From assembly GCF_022012435.1 (NCBI RefSeq), contig NZ_JAKLUA010000001.1:1-64000 (forward strand): a DNA stretch of 64,000 nucleotides, read 5' to 3'. The translations under genes were made by a program, and so were the position numbers. Below are positions 51,304 to 61,998 of the stretch, piece after piece. The notes below the pieces were generated by a model. The model did no database searches and was not told the DNA's origin. It saw only the letters and a list, made by a program, of their open reading frames with translations. This stretch comes from Bradyrhizobium zhengyangense (GTDB lineage: Bacteria; Pseudomonadota; Alphaproteobacteria; Rhizobiales; Xanthobacteraceae). Position 1 is the first letter of the stretch, and each line of letters opens with the position of its first letter.

Positions 51304-51322
51304 GATGACGCACTGCGTCATC
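51304..51322. promoter_or_regulatory. Inverted repeat upstream of the peptide ABC operon
   Basis: GATGACGC-ACT-GCGTCATC, a perfect 8-bp inverted repeat with a 3-base centre, 155 bases upstream of the substrate-binding protein ATG. It could be an operator or a short hairpin. Confidence 0.4.
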
Positions 51323-51476
51323 AGGCGGGCTTGCGTCACGTGGGAATGCAACCCCCGCGAGGTCTTCATGCCTGCCTCAGGAACCGGCATCAGCTGCCAT
51401 CAAAACGAAGCTTGCATTCCACGGGCGACGGATGATCAAATCCCTGATCGAAATACCTGCGTTGATGGGGGACCAC

Positions 51477-53066
51477 ATGATGTTCAGGATGAGCGTGATC
51501 GTCGCGGGGATGGCACTGGCGCTTGCCGGATCAGCGGAGGCCCAGACTCCACGCAAGGGCGGAACCATCCGCATGACCGCGCCCTATGGTTCGAGCTTCA
51601 CCAGCCTCGACATTCACACCACCCAGCGTGCCCAGGACGAGATCTACGCCAAGGCGCTGCATCGCTCGCTCTACACCTGGGACTCCGCGGAAGGAAAGCC
51701 GGTTCCGGAACTTGCAAAGGAGGTCGTCGTCTCGGGCGGCGGTCTCGTTCAAACCTTCAAGCTCCGCGACGACGCCTATTTCCACAACGGTCGCAAGATG
51801 ACGGCCGACGACATTATCTGGACCTTCAACCGCATCATGGACGGCACCAAGGCCTATCCCGGCGCGCGTTATGTCCGCATCATCGAGGGGGCGGCCGCAG
51901 TCGAGAAGGGGCAGGCCAAGGAGATATCCGGCCTGAAGAAGATCGACGACTTCACCCTCGAGATGAAGCTGACCGAGAAGGTCGATCCCGGCTTCTATTT
52001 CTTCACCGCGCTGACCTCGATCTATCCCGCCGACGAGGGCGCCAAGGACAGCTTCATCCAGCATCCGATCGGCCTCGGACCGTTCAAGTTCGTCGAGCAC
52101 GTGCCGGGTTCGCGCATCGTTCTGGAGCGGTGGGACAAGTTCTACAAGCCCGGCAAGCCCTACGCCGACAAGGTCGTCGTCTCGATCATGGGCGAGGCCG
52201 CGGCGCGCGACGTCGCCTTCCGCAACAAGGAAATCGATACCTCGGTGCTCGGGCCGGCGCAGTATGTCGCCTATCAGGCTGATCCCAACCTCAAGGGCAC
52301 CATCGTCGAGGTCGCCGAGGTCTTCACGCGCTACATGGGGATGAACCCCGCGTTCAAGCCGTTCTCCGACAAGCGTGTCCGGCAGGCGATCAACTACGCG
52401 ATCGACAGCGACCTGATCATCAACAAGCTGGTCAAGAACAAGGCCTATCGTGCCACCAGCTGGCTGCCGCTGACTTCGCCGGCCTACGACAAGACGATGA
52501 AGCCGTATCCCTACGATCCGGCCAAGGCCAAGCAGCTGCTCACCGAGGCCGGCTATCCCCAGGGCTTCGAATTCGAATGGACCACCAGCCAGAATGAAAG
52601 CTGGGGCCTGCCGATCGTCTCGGCCGTCATCCCGATGCTGGACAAGGTCGGCATCAAGGTGAAGGTCAAGCAGGTCGAGACCGCGGTGCTGGCGGAGGTG
52701 GTGCGCACCGGCGACTACCAGGCCTTCATCTATTCCCAGCAGAGCGGACCGGATCCGCTGGCTGCGCTCAAATGCTTCCACTCGTCGACGCCGCAGCCGG
52801 CCTGCAATTACATGAATTTCAGGAATCCCGACTTCGACAAGATCCTCGACGAGGCGGGACAGACCGACGACACCGCCAAGCGCAACCAACTGCTGCAAAA
52901 GGCCAATGCGTTCCTCTACGAGGAAGCGCCGGTCTGGTTCTTCAACTACAACAAGGCGGTCATGGCCGTGCAGCCCTGGCTCCACGGCATTCAGCAGAAC
53001 CCGACGGAGCTGACCCATCAGAACACCGAGGAGCTATGGGTGGACGACACTTCGCCCGCGAAATGA
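51477..53066 (+). CDS. Peptide ABC transporter substrate-binding protein (SBP family 5)
   Basis: 529 residues. Starts at ATG 51477 (MMFRMSVIVAGMALALAGSA EAQ, a signal peptide); the upstream ATG at 51432 would mask it. SBP_bac_5 features include the TPRKGGTIRMTAPYG start, LRDDAYFHNGRKMTADDIIW, and FSDKRVRQAINYAIDSDLII. Periplasmic binding protein for oligopeptides or related solutes. First gene of a five-gene Dpp/Opp unit. Confidence 0.92.
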   Translation: MMFRMSVIVAGMALALAGSAEAQTPRKGGTIRMTAPYGSSFTSLDIHTTQRAQDEIYAKALHRSLYTWDSAEGKPVPELAKEVVVSGGGLVQTFKLRDDAYFHNGRKMTADDIIWTFNRIMDGTKAYPGARYVRIIEGAAAVEKGQAKEISGLKKIDDFTLEMKLTEKVDPGFYFFTALTSIYPADEGAKDSFIQHPIGLGPFKFVEHVPGSRIVLERWDKFYKPGKPYADKVVVSIMGEAAARDVAFRNKEIDTSVLGPAQYVAYQADPNLKGTIVEVAEVFTRYMGMNPAFKPFSDKRVRQAINYAIDSDLIINKLVKNKAYRATSWLPLTSPAYDKTMKPYPYDPAKAKQLLTEAGYPQGFEFEWTTSQNESWGLPIVSAVIPMLDKVGIKVKVKQVETAVLAEVVRTGDYQAFIYSQQSGPDPLAALKCFHSSTPQPACNYMNFRNPDFDKILDEAGQTDDTAKRNQLLQKANAFLYEEAPVWFFNYNKAVMAVQPWLHGIQQNPTELTHQNTEELWVDDTSPAK

Positions 53067-53125
53067 CACGCGTTCTCGTGCTCCCTCCATCGCCATGAGC
53101 GGTGGAGGGACGGAAGAAAGTGCCG

Positions 53126-54049
53126 ATGCTCTCCTTCCTGATCCGTCGTCTGCTGCAAACCATTCCGACCGTGCTCGCCGTGGTGCTGCTGGTCTTCGTG
53201 CTGTTCAGCGTCGTTCCCGGCAGCATTGCCTCGACCATCAGCGACGACGTCGATCCCCAGGTCGAGCTGCGCCTGAAACAGCAGCTCGGCCTCAACGATC
53301 CCATCTATGTGCGGTTTGGCAATTACATCGGCAAGCTCGCGATCGGTGATTTCGGGACGTCGTTTCGGACCCGCGAGCCTGTCACGAGCATGATCGCCAA
53401 GCGGGCCTGGCCGACGCTGCAGCTGATCTTCACGGCCATGGCGTTTTCCGTCTTGCTCGGCGTGCCGCTTGGCTTCGTCGCCGCTTTGCGGCCGGGCGGC
53501 CTTGTCGACAGTGCGGCGATGATCGTCGCGGTGACGGGGCTGTCCATTGCCAAGTTCTGGCTCGGATTGGTGATCATGTACGTCTTTGCGCTGAAGCTCG
53601 GCTGGCTGCCGAGTTTCGGCTACGGCGATGGCGGCCTGAAACATCTGCTGCTGCCGGCCTTGACCCTCGGCGTCTCGCCGATGGCCCTGTTTGCGCGGAC
53701 GACGCGCGCTGCGGTCCTCGAGATCATGACGGCCGATTTCGTCCGCACCGCGCGCTCCAAGGGCATGAGCGAGACCAGGGTGGTGAAGTGGCATGTGATG
53801 CGCAACGCGCTCGTCATCATCCTCACCACCGTCGGCCTGCAATTCGGCGGCCTGATGGGGCAGGCGGTCGTCGTCGAAAAACTGTTTTCCTGGCCGGGCA
53901 TCGGCTCGCTGCTGGTCGACAGTGTCCTGCAGCGCGACATTCCAGCCGTGCAGGGCTCCATTCTCGTGGTGGTGCTGGCCTTTCTCGCGATCAATCTGCT
54001 GGTCGATTTGCTCTACGGCGTGATCGATCCGAGGATCAGATACGCATGA
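53126..54049 (+). CDS. Dpp/Opp-type ABC transporter permease 1
   Basis: 307 residues; start MLSFLIRRLLQTIPTVLAVV at 53126 (earlier GTG codons in frame are possible). Six membrane helices with the coupling motif TADFVRTARSKGMSETRVV. An extracellular loop follows helix 1 (FSVVPGSIASTISDDVDPQV). DppB/OppB class. The stop overlaps the next permease by 4 bases (ATGA). Confidence 0.92.
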   Translation: MLSFLIRRLLQTIPTVLAVVLLVFVLFSVVPGSIASTISDDVDPQVELRLKQQLGLNDPIYVRFGNYIGKLAIGDFGTSFRTREPVTSMIAKRAWPTLQLIFTAMAFSVLLGVPLGFVAALRPGGLVDSAAMIVAVTGLSIAKFWLGLVIMYVFALKLGWLPSFGYGDGGLKHLLLPALTLGVSPMALFARTTRAAVLEIMTADFVRTARSKGMSETRVVKWHVMRNALVIILTTVGLQFGGLMGQAVVVEKLFSWPGIGSLLVDSVLQRDIPAVQGSILVVVLAFLAINLLVDLLYGVIDPRIRYA

Positions 54050-54863
54050 AGCTCCGCGCCAATCTCATCATCGGTGGCACGTTGTTCGCGCTCGCGATCG
54101 TGGTCGGCGTGCTGGCCCCATGGCTGGCGCACACCGATCCCGTCATGGATGCCAACCTCATGAACGCGGAAGAGCCGCCGAGCTGGACCTGGTGGTTCGG
54201 CACCGACGACCAGGGCCGCGACATCTATTCCCGCGTCGTCTATGGCGCGCGCGTCTCGCTGACGGTCGGCATCGTCTCGCAGCTCATCAACAGCGTCATC
54301 GGCGTGGCGCTGGGCCTCAGCGCCGGCTATTGGGGCGGCTGGTGGGACGATGTCGTCAACGCCCTGACCAATGTCATGCTCGCGATCCCCTCGCTGATCT
54401 TCGCGCTTGCCATCATGGCAGTGCTCGGACCGGGCCTGACCAGCCTCCTGATCGCGCTTGGCCTCACCAACTGGTCCTTCACCTGCCGGATCGCGCGCGC
54501 CTCGGCACTCTCGCTGCGGAGCCAGGGCTATGTGCAGGCCGCCACCGTGCTCGGCTATGGCGATTTGCGCATCATGATCACGCAGCTGCTGCCGAACATG
54601 CTGGGACCGATCGTCGTCATCGGCACGCTCGGCATGGGCAGCGCGGTGCTCTCGGAGGCGGCCTTGTCGTTCCTCGGCCTCGGCGTCCGTCCACCGTTTC
54701 CGAGCTGGGGCAGCATGCTGTCGGATGCCCGCGACCAGATTACGACGGCACCGTGGCTCTCGTTATTTCCGGGCCTTGCCATCTTCCTGACGGTGCTCGG
54801 CCTCAATCTGCTCGGCGACGGCCTGCGCGACATTCTCGATCCCCACTCGCGGAGCCGGCGGAC

Positions 54864-54867
<4 letters not shown>
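54046..54867 (+). CDS. Dpp/Opp-type ABC transporter permease 2
   Basis: 273 residues, ATG at 54046. DppC/OppC class with the N-terminal FGTDDQGRDIYSRVVYGARV motif and the coupling motif YVQAATVLGYGDLRIMITQL (EAA-like). Six membrane helices. It overlaps both neighbours by 4 bases. Confidence 0.92.
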
Positions 54868-55836
<969 letters not shown>

Positions 55837-55844
<8 letters not shown>

Positions 55845-56868
55845 GCCGCCAGGGAAGGTGGACAACGATCTCATTCTCAGCGTCGAGGATCTCGCGGTTC
55901 ATTTTCCCGTTGGAGGCGGCCTGTTGGGCCGCAACCGGCGGGTGCTCCGCGCCGTTGATGGCGTCGATCTCAAGCTCAAGCGCGGCGAATGCCTCGGCCT
56001 CGTCGGCGAGTCCGGATCGGGCAAGTCGACGGTGGCCTTGTCGATCCTGGGCCTGCTGGCGCCGACACGCGGCCGCATCGTGCTGGACGGGCAGGTGGTG
56101 ACATCAAGGCCATCAGGCGATCGCAAGGCGCTCGCCCGCATTGTGCAGATGGTCTTCCAGGATCCTTACGCCTCGCTCAATCCGCGCCAGACCGTGCGCC
56201 GGACGCTGGAAGATCCCCTGCGCGTGCATGGCGTGACCGCAAGAAGCGAGATCGAGGACCGCGTCGCGACCATGCTGCGGCATGTCGGTCTGCGGCCCGA
56301 ACAGGCCGACCGCTACCCGCATGAATTCTCCGGCGGCCAGCGCCAGCGCATCGGCATTGCGCGCGCGCTGATCCTCAACCCCAAGATCGTCATCTGCGAC
56401 GAGCCGGTATCGGCTCTCGACGTCTCGATCCGCGCCCAGATCATCAATCTGCTGCTGGAATTGAAGGACACGCTCGGTCTGTCCTACATCATGATCAGCC
56501 ACGACCTCGGCGTCGTCGAGCACATGAGCGACCGCGTCGCCGTTATGTATCTCGGCCGCATTGTCGAAAACGGCGACTGGCGCGAAATTTTCGAGCGGCC
56601 GGCGCATCCCTATACGCGGGCGCTGATATCAGCGATCCCCGATCCCCTGCACCATGCGCCATTGGCGACGACCGGCGGCGATTTGCCCAATCCGCTCAAT
56701 CCGCCCAACGGATGCGCCTTCAGTCCGCGGTGTCGGTACGCGGAAGACGTGTGCCGCCATGAGCCGGGGCCGGCGCTGGAGACGCGGCCCGATGGGCATG
56801 CGGTAAGGTGCTGGCGAGCTGAGGAGATTGCCGGACGCATGGCACTCGCGTCCACTGAGGGCGGATAG
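55837..56868 (+). CDS. Dpp/Opp-type ABC ATPase 2
   Basis: 343 residues, ATG at 55837. Walker A GESGSGKSTVAL, Q-loop FQDPYASLNPRQ, signature FSGGQRQRIGIARAL, Walker B IVICDEPVSALDVS, H-loop MISHDLGVV, and a C-terminal Cys motif (CAFSPRCRYAEDVCR). DppF class. With the other four genes it forms a complete importer. It is the last gene of the unit. Confidence 0.94.
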
Positions 56869-56978
56869 TCCTGGACACGCTGACGAACCGGCTGACCGGC
56901 TTCGTCCGCTGGCCTGGCGAGGCGCGTGACCATGCGCGCAGCAACCAGGTGTCGGGCGGTCTGAGCGTCACGTTCTGA
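56868..56978 (+). pseudogene. Orphan 3' gene fragment after the ABC operon
   Basis: A 36-codon open stretch with no start codon upstream in frame (a TGA precedes it) reads VLDTLTNRLTGFVRWPGE then ARDHARSNQVSGGLSVTF and stop. The GLSVTF end, with final Phe after alternating residues, resembles the C-terminal β-signal of outer-membrane barrels. It may be the tail of a deleted gene, or chance. Confidence 0.25.
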
Positions 56979-57119
56979 ACGCGTTTGGCGTAGCGCCCTG
57001 ACGCTTTTGCGGTCGCAAGCTTCGCCGGCGATATCGGCGCGGTGCTGACGAGGCCAGATATTTCGACTATCCTTCAGTCTGTATCATCAAGGGCGGGCAG
57101 GGCCCACGAGGGGAGATCG

Positions 57120-57563
57120 ATGAGCACAGTAAAAAGCGCCCTGGCTCAGAAGCGTGGCGCCCTGATCCATGTTCGTTCCAGCGACATGGTCGTCGAAGCC
57201 CTGCGCCAGATGCGCGACAACAAAGTGCGCTCGGTGCTGGTCATGGACGACGACGTCCTTGTCGGTATCGTGACCCAGGGTGACTGCGCCATCAAAGTGC
57301 TGCTGCCCGGGCTCGACGCGAAGCAGACGCCGGTGAGCCAGGTGATGACGGGCAACCCCGTCACGGTCAAGCCGGATGATCCACTGGAGGGCTGCATGGC
57401 AATGATGGCTCAGCGCGGTTTTCGCCATCTGCCGGTGCTCGACGCGGGCAAGGTCGTGGGCGTGATCTCGGTCGGAGACGTCGTCAAGAACATCATCCGG
57501 GATTTGGAGCACAACGTAGACGACCTGATGGGCTACATTATGAAGGACGGCCCCGGGGGCTAA
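57120..57563 (+). CDS. CBS-domain pair protein
   Basis: 147 residues, ATG at 57120 after GGGGAGATCG. Two CBS motifs: RSSDMVVEALRQMRDNKVRS with VLVMDDDVLVGIVTQGD, and VTVKPDDPLEGCMAMMAQRG with HLPVLDAGKVVGVISVGDVV. CBS pairs bind adenosyl nucleotides and sense energy state. No other domain is attached. It probably regulates an unlinked target. Confidence 0.88.
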   Translation: MSTVKSALAQKRGALIHVRSSDMVVEALRQMRDNKVRSVLVMDDDVLVGIVTQGDCAIKVLLPGLDAKQTPVSQVMTGNPVTVKPDDPLEGCMAMMAQRGFRHLPVLDAGKVVGVISVGDVVKNIIRDLEHNVDDLMGYIMKDGPGG

Positions 57564-57664
57564 TAGACGAACCGAGCGGTGCCCATAGTCCATGACAACC
57601 GATTGCTGGGGCGCCCTGAGAGAACGTGATTGAAGTCCGATAGCGCCGCTCTGCGGACCAGACC

Positions 57665-58903
57665 TCAAATCAGCGCCATCGCAGTTCCTGCAGCGGCGCT
57701 GAAGGCGACCACGACCAGGGGAGGGGCGCGCCAGGCGACCAGCAGGACGAAGCCGACAAGGGCGATGCCGAAATCCCGTGGCGAATGCACGGTGGTGGTC
57801 CAGACCGGATTGTAGAGCGCCGCACCGAGCACGCCGACCACCGCGGCGTTGACGCCGCGCATCATGGCCTGGGCGCCTGCGCGCTTCCGGAACGAATCCC
57901 AGAACGGCAAGGCACCGAGCAGGACGAGGATCCCCGGCAGGAAGATGCCGACAAGGCCGAGCACCGCCCCGGCCACGCCATGCGGTTCCGGAGAGACCAC
58001 CGCGCCGAGATACGCCGCAAAAGTGAAAAGCGGGCCCGGCACCGCCTGGGCTGCGCCGTAGCCGGCGAGGAAGGCATCGTCGGTCAACCAGCCCGGCGTG
58101 ACGAAAGCTTCCCGGAGGAGCGGCAACACGACATGGCCGCCGCCGAACACGAGCGCGCCGGAGCGATAGAAGGCGTCGAACAGGGCGATGCCCGTCGAGC
58201 CGGTCAGGGCCTGGAGCGCAGGGAGACCTGCCAGAAGAACGAAGAATATCCCGAGGGTGACAAACCCTGCGGTACGTGACACCGGCATCTCCACATGCCC
58301 GGACGAGGCTTGCGCATCGCTACGGCACAGCCACAGACCGGCGAGCCCGCCAAGGACGATCGCGCCGATCTGGGCGATCGAAGCGGTACTGAACAGGATG
58401 ATCAGTGCCGCCACGACGGCGATCGACGCACGCTCGCGATCCGGGCAGAGGTTGCGCGCCATGCCCCAGACGGCCTGCGCCACGATGGCGACCGCGGTGA
58501 GCTTCAGTCCGTGCAGCAGGCCGGCGCCGACCGGTCCGCCCAGCGCGCCGGCACCATAGGCGAACAGGACGAGGATAGCGGCCGACGGCAGGGTGAAGCC
58601 GGTCCAGGCGGCGAGCGCGCCGGGATAGCCGGCGCGCGTCAAGCCGATCGAGAAGCCGACCTGGCTGCTGGCCGGGCCAGGCAGGAACTGGCACAGCGCG
58701 ACCAGATCGGCGTAGGCGTGCTCGTCGATCCACTTTCGCCGCACGACGAACTCGTCACGAAAGTAGCCGATGTGAGCGATCGGGCCGCCGAAGCAGGTCA
58801 GACCCAGCTTGAGGAAGATGCGCAGGACTTCCAGCGGCGAGCCTGCCGGGGATGCTTGACCGGCTGAGATGCCGGTCGATGGATTGAGCTTGCTTGTGGG
58901 CAT
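57665..58903 (-). CDS. chrA: Chromate transporter (long-chain ChrA)
   Basis: 412 residues, ATG at 58903. Two homologous halves: half one has KLGLTCFGGPIAHIGYFRDEFV and CQFLPGPASSQVGFSIG; half two has RSGALVFGGGHVVLPLLREAFV and AVPGPLFTFAAYLGAV. This is the bidomain CHR family that exports chromate. No ChrB-type regulator is adjacent. Confidence 0.93.
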   Translation of the reverse strand: MPTSKLNPSTGISAGQASPAGSPLEVLRIFLKLGLTCFGGPIAHIGYFRDEFVVRRKWIDEHAYADLVALCQFLPGPASSQVGFSIGLTRAGYPGALAAWTGFTLPSAAILVLFAYGAGALGGPVGAGLLHGLKLTAVAIVAQAVWGMARNLCPDRERASIAVVAALIILFSTASIAQIGAIVLGGLAGLWLCRSDAQASSGHVEMPVSRTAGFVTLGIFFVLLAGLPALQALTGSTGIALFDAFYRSGALVFGGGHVVLPLLREAFVTPGWLTDDAFLAGYGAAQAVPGPLFTFAAYLGAVVSPEPHGVAGAVLGLVGIFLPGILVLLGALPFWDSFRKRAGAQAMMRGVNAAVVGVLGAALYNPVWTTTVHSPRDFGIALVGFVLLVAWRAPPLVVVAFSAAAGTAMALI

Positions 58904-59027
58904 TGAACCTCATGCGCCTTACCGGATCCTCGTAATTGGAACGAGGTCGATCGTTGTCAGTTGGTGCGCCGTCGCGCCGGACGCGTTTCGGGTCGGAGGC
59001 GCCACATTAGCAGCGAGGAGACTTGCC

Positions 59028-59237
59028 ATGGCAAGTGCGGCAGATCGCGATCCCCGACACCATACGCAGAAGATGCAGAAGGCCTTGCACGATATAAGGA
59101 ACCATCTGCGCGAAGATGTGCAGAAGGTGGACGAACCGCAGTTGAAGGCGATGTTCGAAACCTCCGCCGAGGTTCTGGGCGGGCTCGAGAAAGCCTTTAG
59201 GGATTACGAGCAGAAGAACGAAAAGGCCTGGCGCTGA
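59028..59237 (+). CDS. Small helical protein, 69 residues
   Basis: ATG at 59028 with GAGGAG upstream. The product (MASAADRDPRHHTQKMQKAL, then DIRNHLREDVQKVDEPQLKAMF) is all-helical and charged and ends DYEQKNEKAWR. A 15-base direct repeat (TGGCGCTGACAGGTC) spans its stop codon. Such small charged proteins are common in Bradyrhizobium; function is unknown. Confidence 0.6.
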   Translation: MASAADRDPRHHTQKMQKALHDIRNHLREDVQKVDEPQLKAMFETSAEVLGGLEKAFRDYEQKNEKAWR

Positions 59238-59490
59238 CAGGTCCTTGGCGCTGACAGGTCTCGGTGCTGGAGTATATCGGCCTTTTGCAACGGGCCGGAA
59301 GCGGCCGACAACACCCTCTGAAAGACTCAAGCGGCGTCCGCGACGCCGACGATACTCGCGGAAACTTCGGCCGTGCCTGGACATTGCGGGCGATCTCGGC
59401 GGTTGCAGCCCTTGATCGGAACCGGCTGGTCGGCGATGATCGTGGCGCCTCGCGTCCGTGACCTCTAGGAAATCTCATAGAAGATCCGTG

Positions 59491-60957
59491 ATGCTGACAC
59501 GTCGCGCATTTGCGATCGGTGCCGGAGCGGCCGCATCCGCGAGTCTGCTCGATCCGGGCTTCGGCCGTGGCGAGCCTGCTCGCGCGGTGACTCGCTTGCC
59601 GGTTCCGCAACTCATCGACGCCGCCATTCACCACAACGCGATCGGGCTTACGGTCTCAGCCGGCCACCACGAGTTCTACAAGGGAAAGCCCACCCGGACT
59701 TACGGCTATTCGGGGCCGATCCTCGGTCCTGTCCTTCGGTTCCGGCGGGGCGACCATGTCGAGATGAGTGTGCGCAACGAACTCGGCGTTGCGACCACGG
59801 TGCACTGGCACGGCTTGCTGGTCCCGGGTGATGTCGATGGAGGGCCTCAGCGCAAGATCGAGCCAGGCGCAACCTGGCGGCCCACACTGTCGATCGACCA
59901 GCCGGCAGCGACGCTCTGGTATCACCCTCATCCGCATCACGAGACGGGCCGGCAAGTCTACCTCGGTCTTGCGGGGCTGATCATTGTCGAGGACGGTCAT
60001 GACCTGGGCCTACCCGATCAGTTCGGTGTGGATGATCTGCCCCTCACCATACAGGACCGGGTCATCGACGAGACGGACGGGTCGATCGGTTACGATCTCA
60101 GTGAACTTGACGTCGTGTATGGCGTCCGCGGTGATACGGTCATCGTCAATGGCGCGATTACACCAACGGCTCACGTGCCTGCAGGTTGGGTCCGGCCCCG
60201 GCTCCTGAACGGATCCAACGCCCGGAACTTCGAGTTGCGATTTCAGGACGGGCGCACCTTCCATGTCATCGCCTCAGACGGCGGCTTTCTCTCGCGGCCT
60301 GTGCCGATGTCGGTACTGCGCATTTCGCCAGCCGAGCGTTTCGAAATCTTGGTCGATTTCTCGGGTGGACAGCCCGTGGTTCTTGAAACGGGACCGGATC
60401 GGTCCATGGGTCTCTTTGGCGCCATCTCCGACGCGGGCACCGACGAATATGCTCCTGTCATGCGTTTCGAGGTTGGTTCTGCATCCGAGACGGCAGGGCG
60501 GCTGCCATCCCAGCTTGTCGAACCGGCGGCAATTGCTCCTGTTGAGGCGGTTCGGCGGCGGAGTTTCGTCCTTAACAACGGCGTGTGCGGTCAACGAACA
60601 CGGATGAGCAATCATGATGGCATGCCGGCCTTGATTGGCATCAACGGGCGCACGCACGACCCAAACCGGATCGATGCGGAGACGAAGCTGGGAACGAGCG
60701 AAATCTGGGAAATCACTTCCGTCGGAATGGCGCATCCCTTCCACGTGCACGGTGCGTTGTTCCGGATTCTTTCCCTGGACGACAAATCGCCGCCCGATCA
60801 TCTGAAAGGCTGGAAGGACGTCGTCTTGGTGGAAGGCAAGGCCGAACTCCTGGTCAAGTTCACGAAGCCGGCAGCCCGCGGATATCCCTTCATGTACCAT
60901 TGCCACATCCTCGAACATGAAGATGCCGGCATGATGGGACAGTACGTCTGCACGTGA
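59491..60957 (+). CDS. Multicopper oxidase, Tat-exported
   Basis: 488 residues from ATG 59491 (a GTG at 59458 is an alternative). Twin-arginine signal MLTRRAFAIGAGAAASASLL. Cupredoxin copper ligands: TTVHWHGLL, WYHPHPHHETG, AHPFHVHGALF and YHCHILEHEDAGMM. The three-domain layout and Met after the last His are those of CueO/SufI-like laccases. It is likely a periplasmic cuprous or phenol oxidase giving copper tolerance. No Met-rich insert is evident. Neighbours are unrelated. Confidence 0.9.
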   Translation: MLTRRAFAIGAGAAASASLLDPGFGRGEPARAVTRLPVPQLIDAAIHHNAIGLTVSAGHHEFYKGKPTRTYGYSGPILGPVLRFRRGDHVEMSVRNELGVATTVHWHGLLVPGDVDGGPQRKIEPGATWRPTLSIDQPAATLWYHPHPHHETGRQVYLGLAGLIIVEDGHDLGLPDQFGVDDLPLTIQDRVIDETDGSIGYDLSELDVVYGVRGDTVIVNGAITPTAHVPAGWVRPRLLNGSNARNFELRFQDGRTFHVIASDGGFLSRPVPMSVLRISPAERFEILVDFSGGQPVVLETGPDRSMGLFGAISDAGTDEYAPVMRFEVGSASETAGRLPSQLVEPAAIAPVEAVRRRSFVLNNGVCGQRTRMSNHDGMPALIGINGRTHDPNRIDAETKLGTSEIWEITSVGMAHPFHVHGALFRILSLDDKSPPDHLKGWKDVVLVEGKAELLVKFTKPAARGYPFMYHCHILEHEDAGMMGQYVCT

Positions 60958-60981
60958 GCGCAGCCGGACTCGCCTGTCAGA

Positions 60982-61756
60982 TCAATTTACGAAGGTCACG
61001 ACCTGCCGAACGAGGTCGAGAAACGTCGTGGAGTGAATTCCTTGCTGGCGTTCATTCAATTCAACGACCCGAACGGCGACGAGACGCTTCTCCGGCACGA
61101 TCACGATCAACTGTCCTCCGTAGCCGTTCGCAAAGATTGCGCCGCGTCCCCAGGTGCCGGCATCGAGAGTCCACCATAGATAGCCATAGCCGCGGTCTTT
61201 TCGATCGGTCTCTGAATAGGCCTTCGTCGACTCCGCCGTCCATTGCGACGGAACGACGGAAGCGTCATTCCATCGCCCCTTGTTGAGGAACAGCCAAAGC
61301 GTGCAAGATCCCGCGCGCTCATGCTGAACACATAGGCGCGATATCGCGACGAACCGTCTCCAACGAAAGTCCCGTCATGGGCCGTGAAATCCTGCATCCC
61401 GATGGGACGCGCGATGATGGGGCGGTGTCGTCGATTCTCAATTGTTCGAGCGTGCTTTCGAGCTTAATCTGACCGCGCTCGATGGCGATGCCGTAGAGAG
61501 CACTCAGGAAGCTCTTTCGAACGGAGCGAACATTGACCTTGCGGGCGATGTCGCCCGAGGTTGCGACCACGAGTCCGTCCTGCACGACCATGATTGCGGT
61601 CGGCTTGTATTTTCGCGCGTAGCTCTCGATAGCGCCTTGAACTGGCGACACCCGCGCCGCCTGCTTGGAATCCAGAGACTGCCATTCAGATCCGAGCTCG
61701 GCACTTGCCCACCCCGACCAGAACGGCAAGGTCGCGAGCAGCACAAGATACCGCAT
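60982..61756 (-). pseudogene. Decayed serine hydrolase (beta-lactamase family)
   Basis: From ATG 61756 the first frame gives a signal peptide (MRYLVLLATLPFWSGWASA) and the SxxK-type region NVRSVRKSFLSALYGIAIER, up to LRIDDTAPS. The family continuation, GMQDFTAHDGTFVGDGSSRY through MSARDLARFG, is in another frame after an internal deletion. A second shift leads to LFLNKGRWNDASVVPSQW and the region around YGYLWWTLDAG, ending at TGA 60982. At least one deletion and two frame changes make it non-functional. Confidence 0.75.
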
Positions 61757-61880
61757 GACAATGGCCTCGCTCTGAGGGTGGTGGAGGATCGGAGAGGGAG
61801 GAGAGGAACCGCGGGTCGCTTCACCAACCCGGGCACGCACCCCGGGCCGGGTGCTCGCCGCCATGATGACATCCTACTCC

Positions 61881-61986
61881 TGTTTTGCCCGACGCGTCAA
61901 ACTGGAGTTCGGAAATATCGCAATGTGTTCCGCGCCGAATTCCCCAATGATTTGTACTGTGCATGGGGTTGTTTTCGCGGCTTTGT
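61881..61986. repeat. Probable dispersed intergenic element
   Basis: Begins TGTTTTGCCCGACGCGTCAA and ends GCATGGGGTTGTTTTCG. I recall very similar intergenic sequences recurring in Bradyrhizobium genomes (from memory, not checked). It fills the gap between the pseudogene and the ABC permease gene. No gene is seen here. Confidence 0.5.
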
Positions 61987-61998
61987 CTTGCGGGCGGT

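Noticed and set aside
59264..59461. 65-codon plus-strand frame before the multicopper oxidase
   Set aside because: No ribosome binding site, composition typical of chance frames in GC-rich DNA, and no recognisable family.
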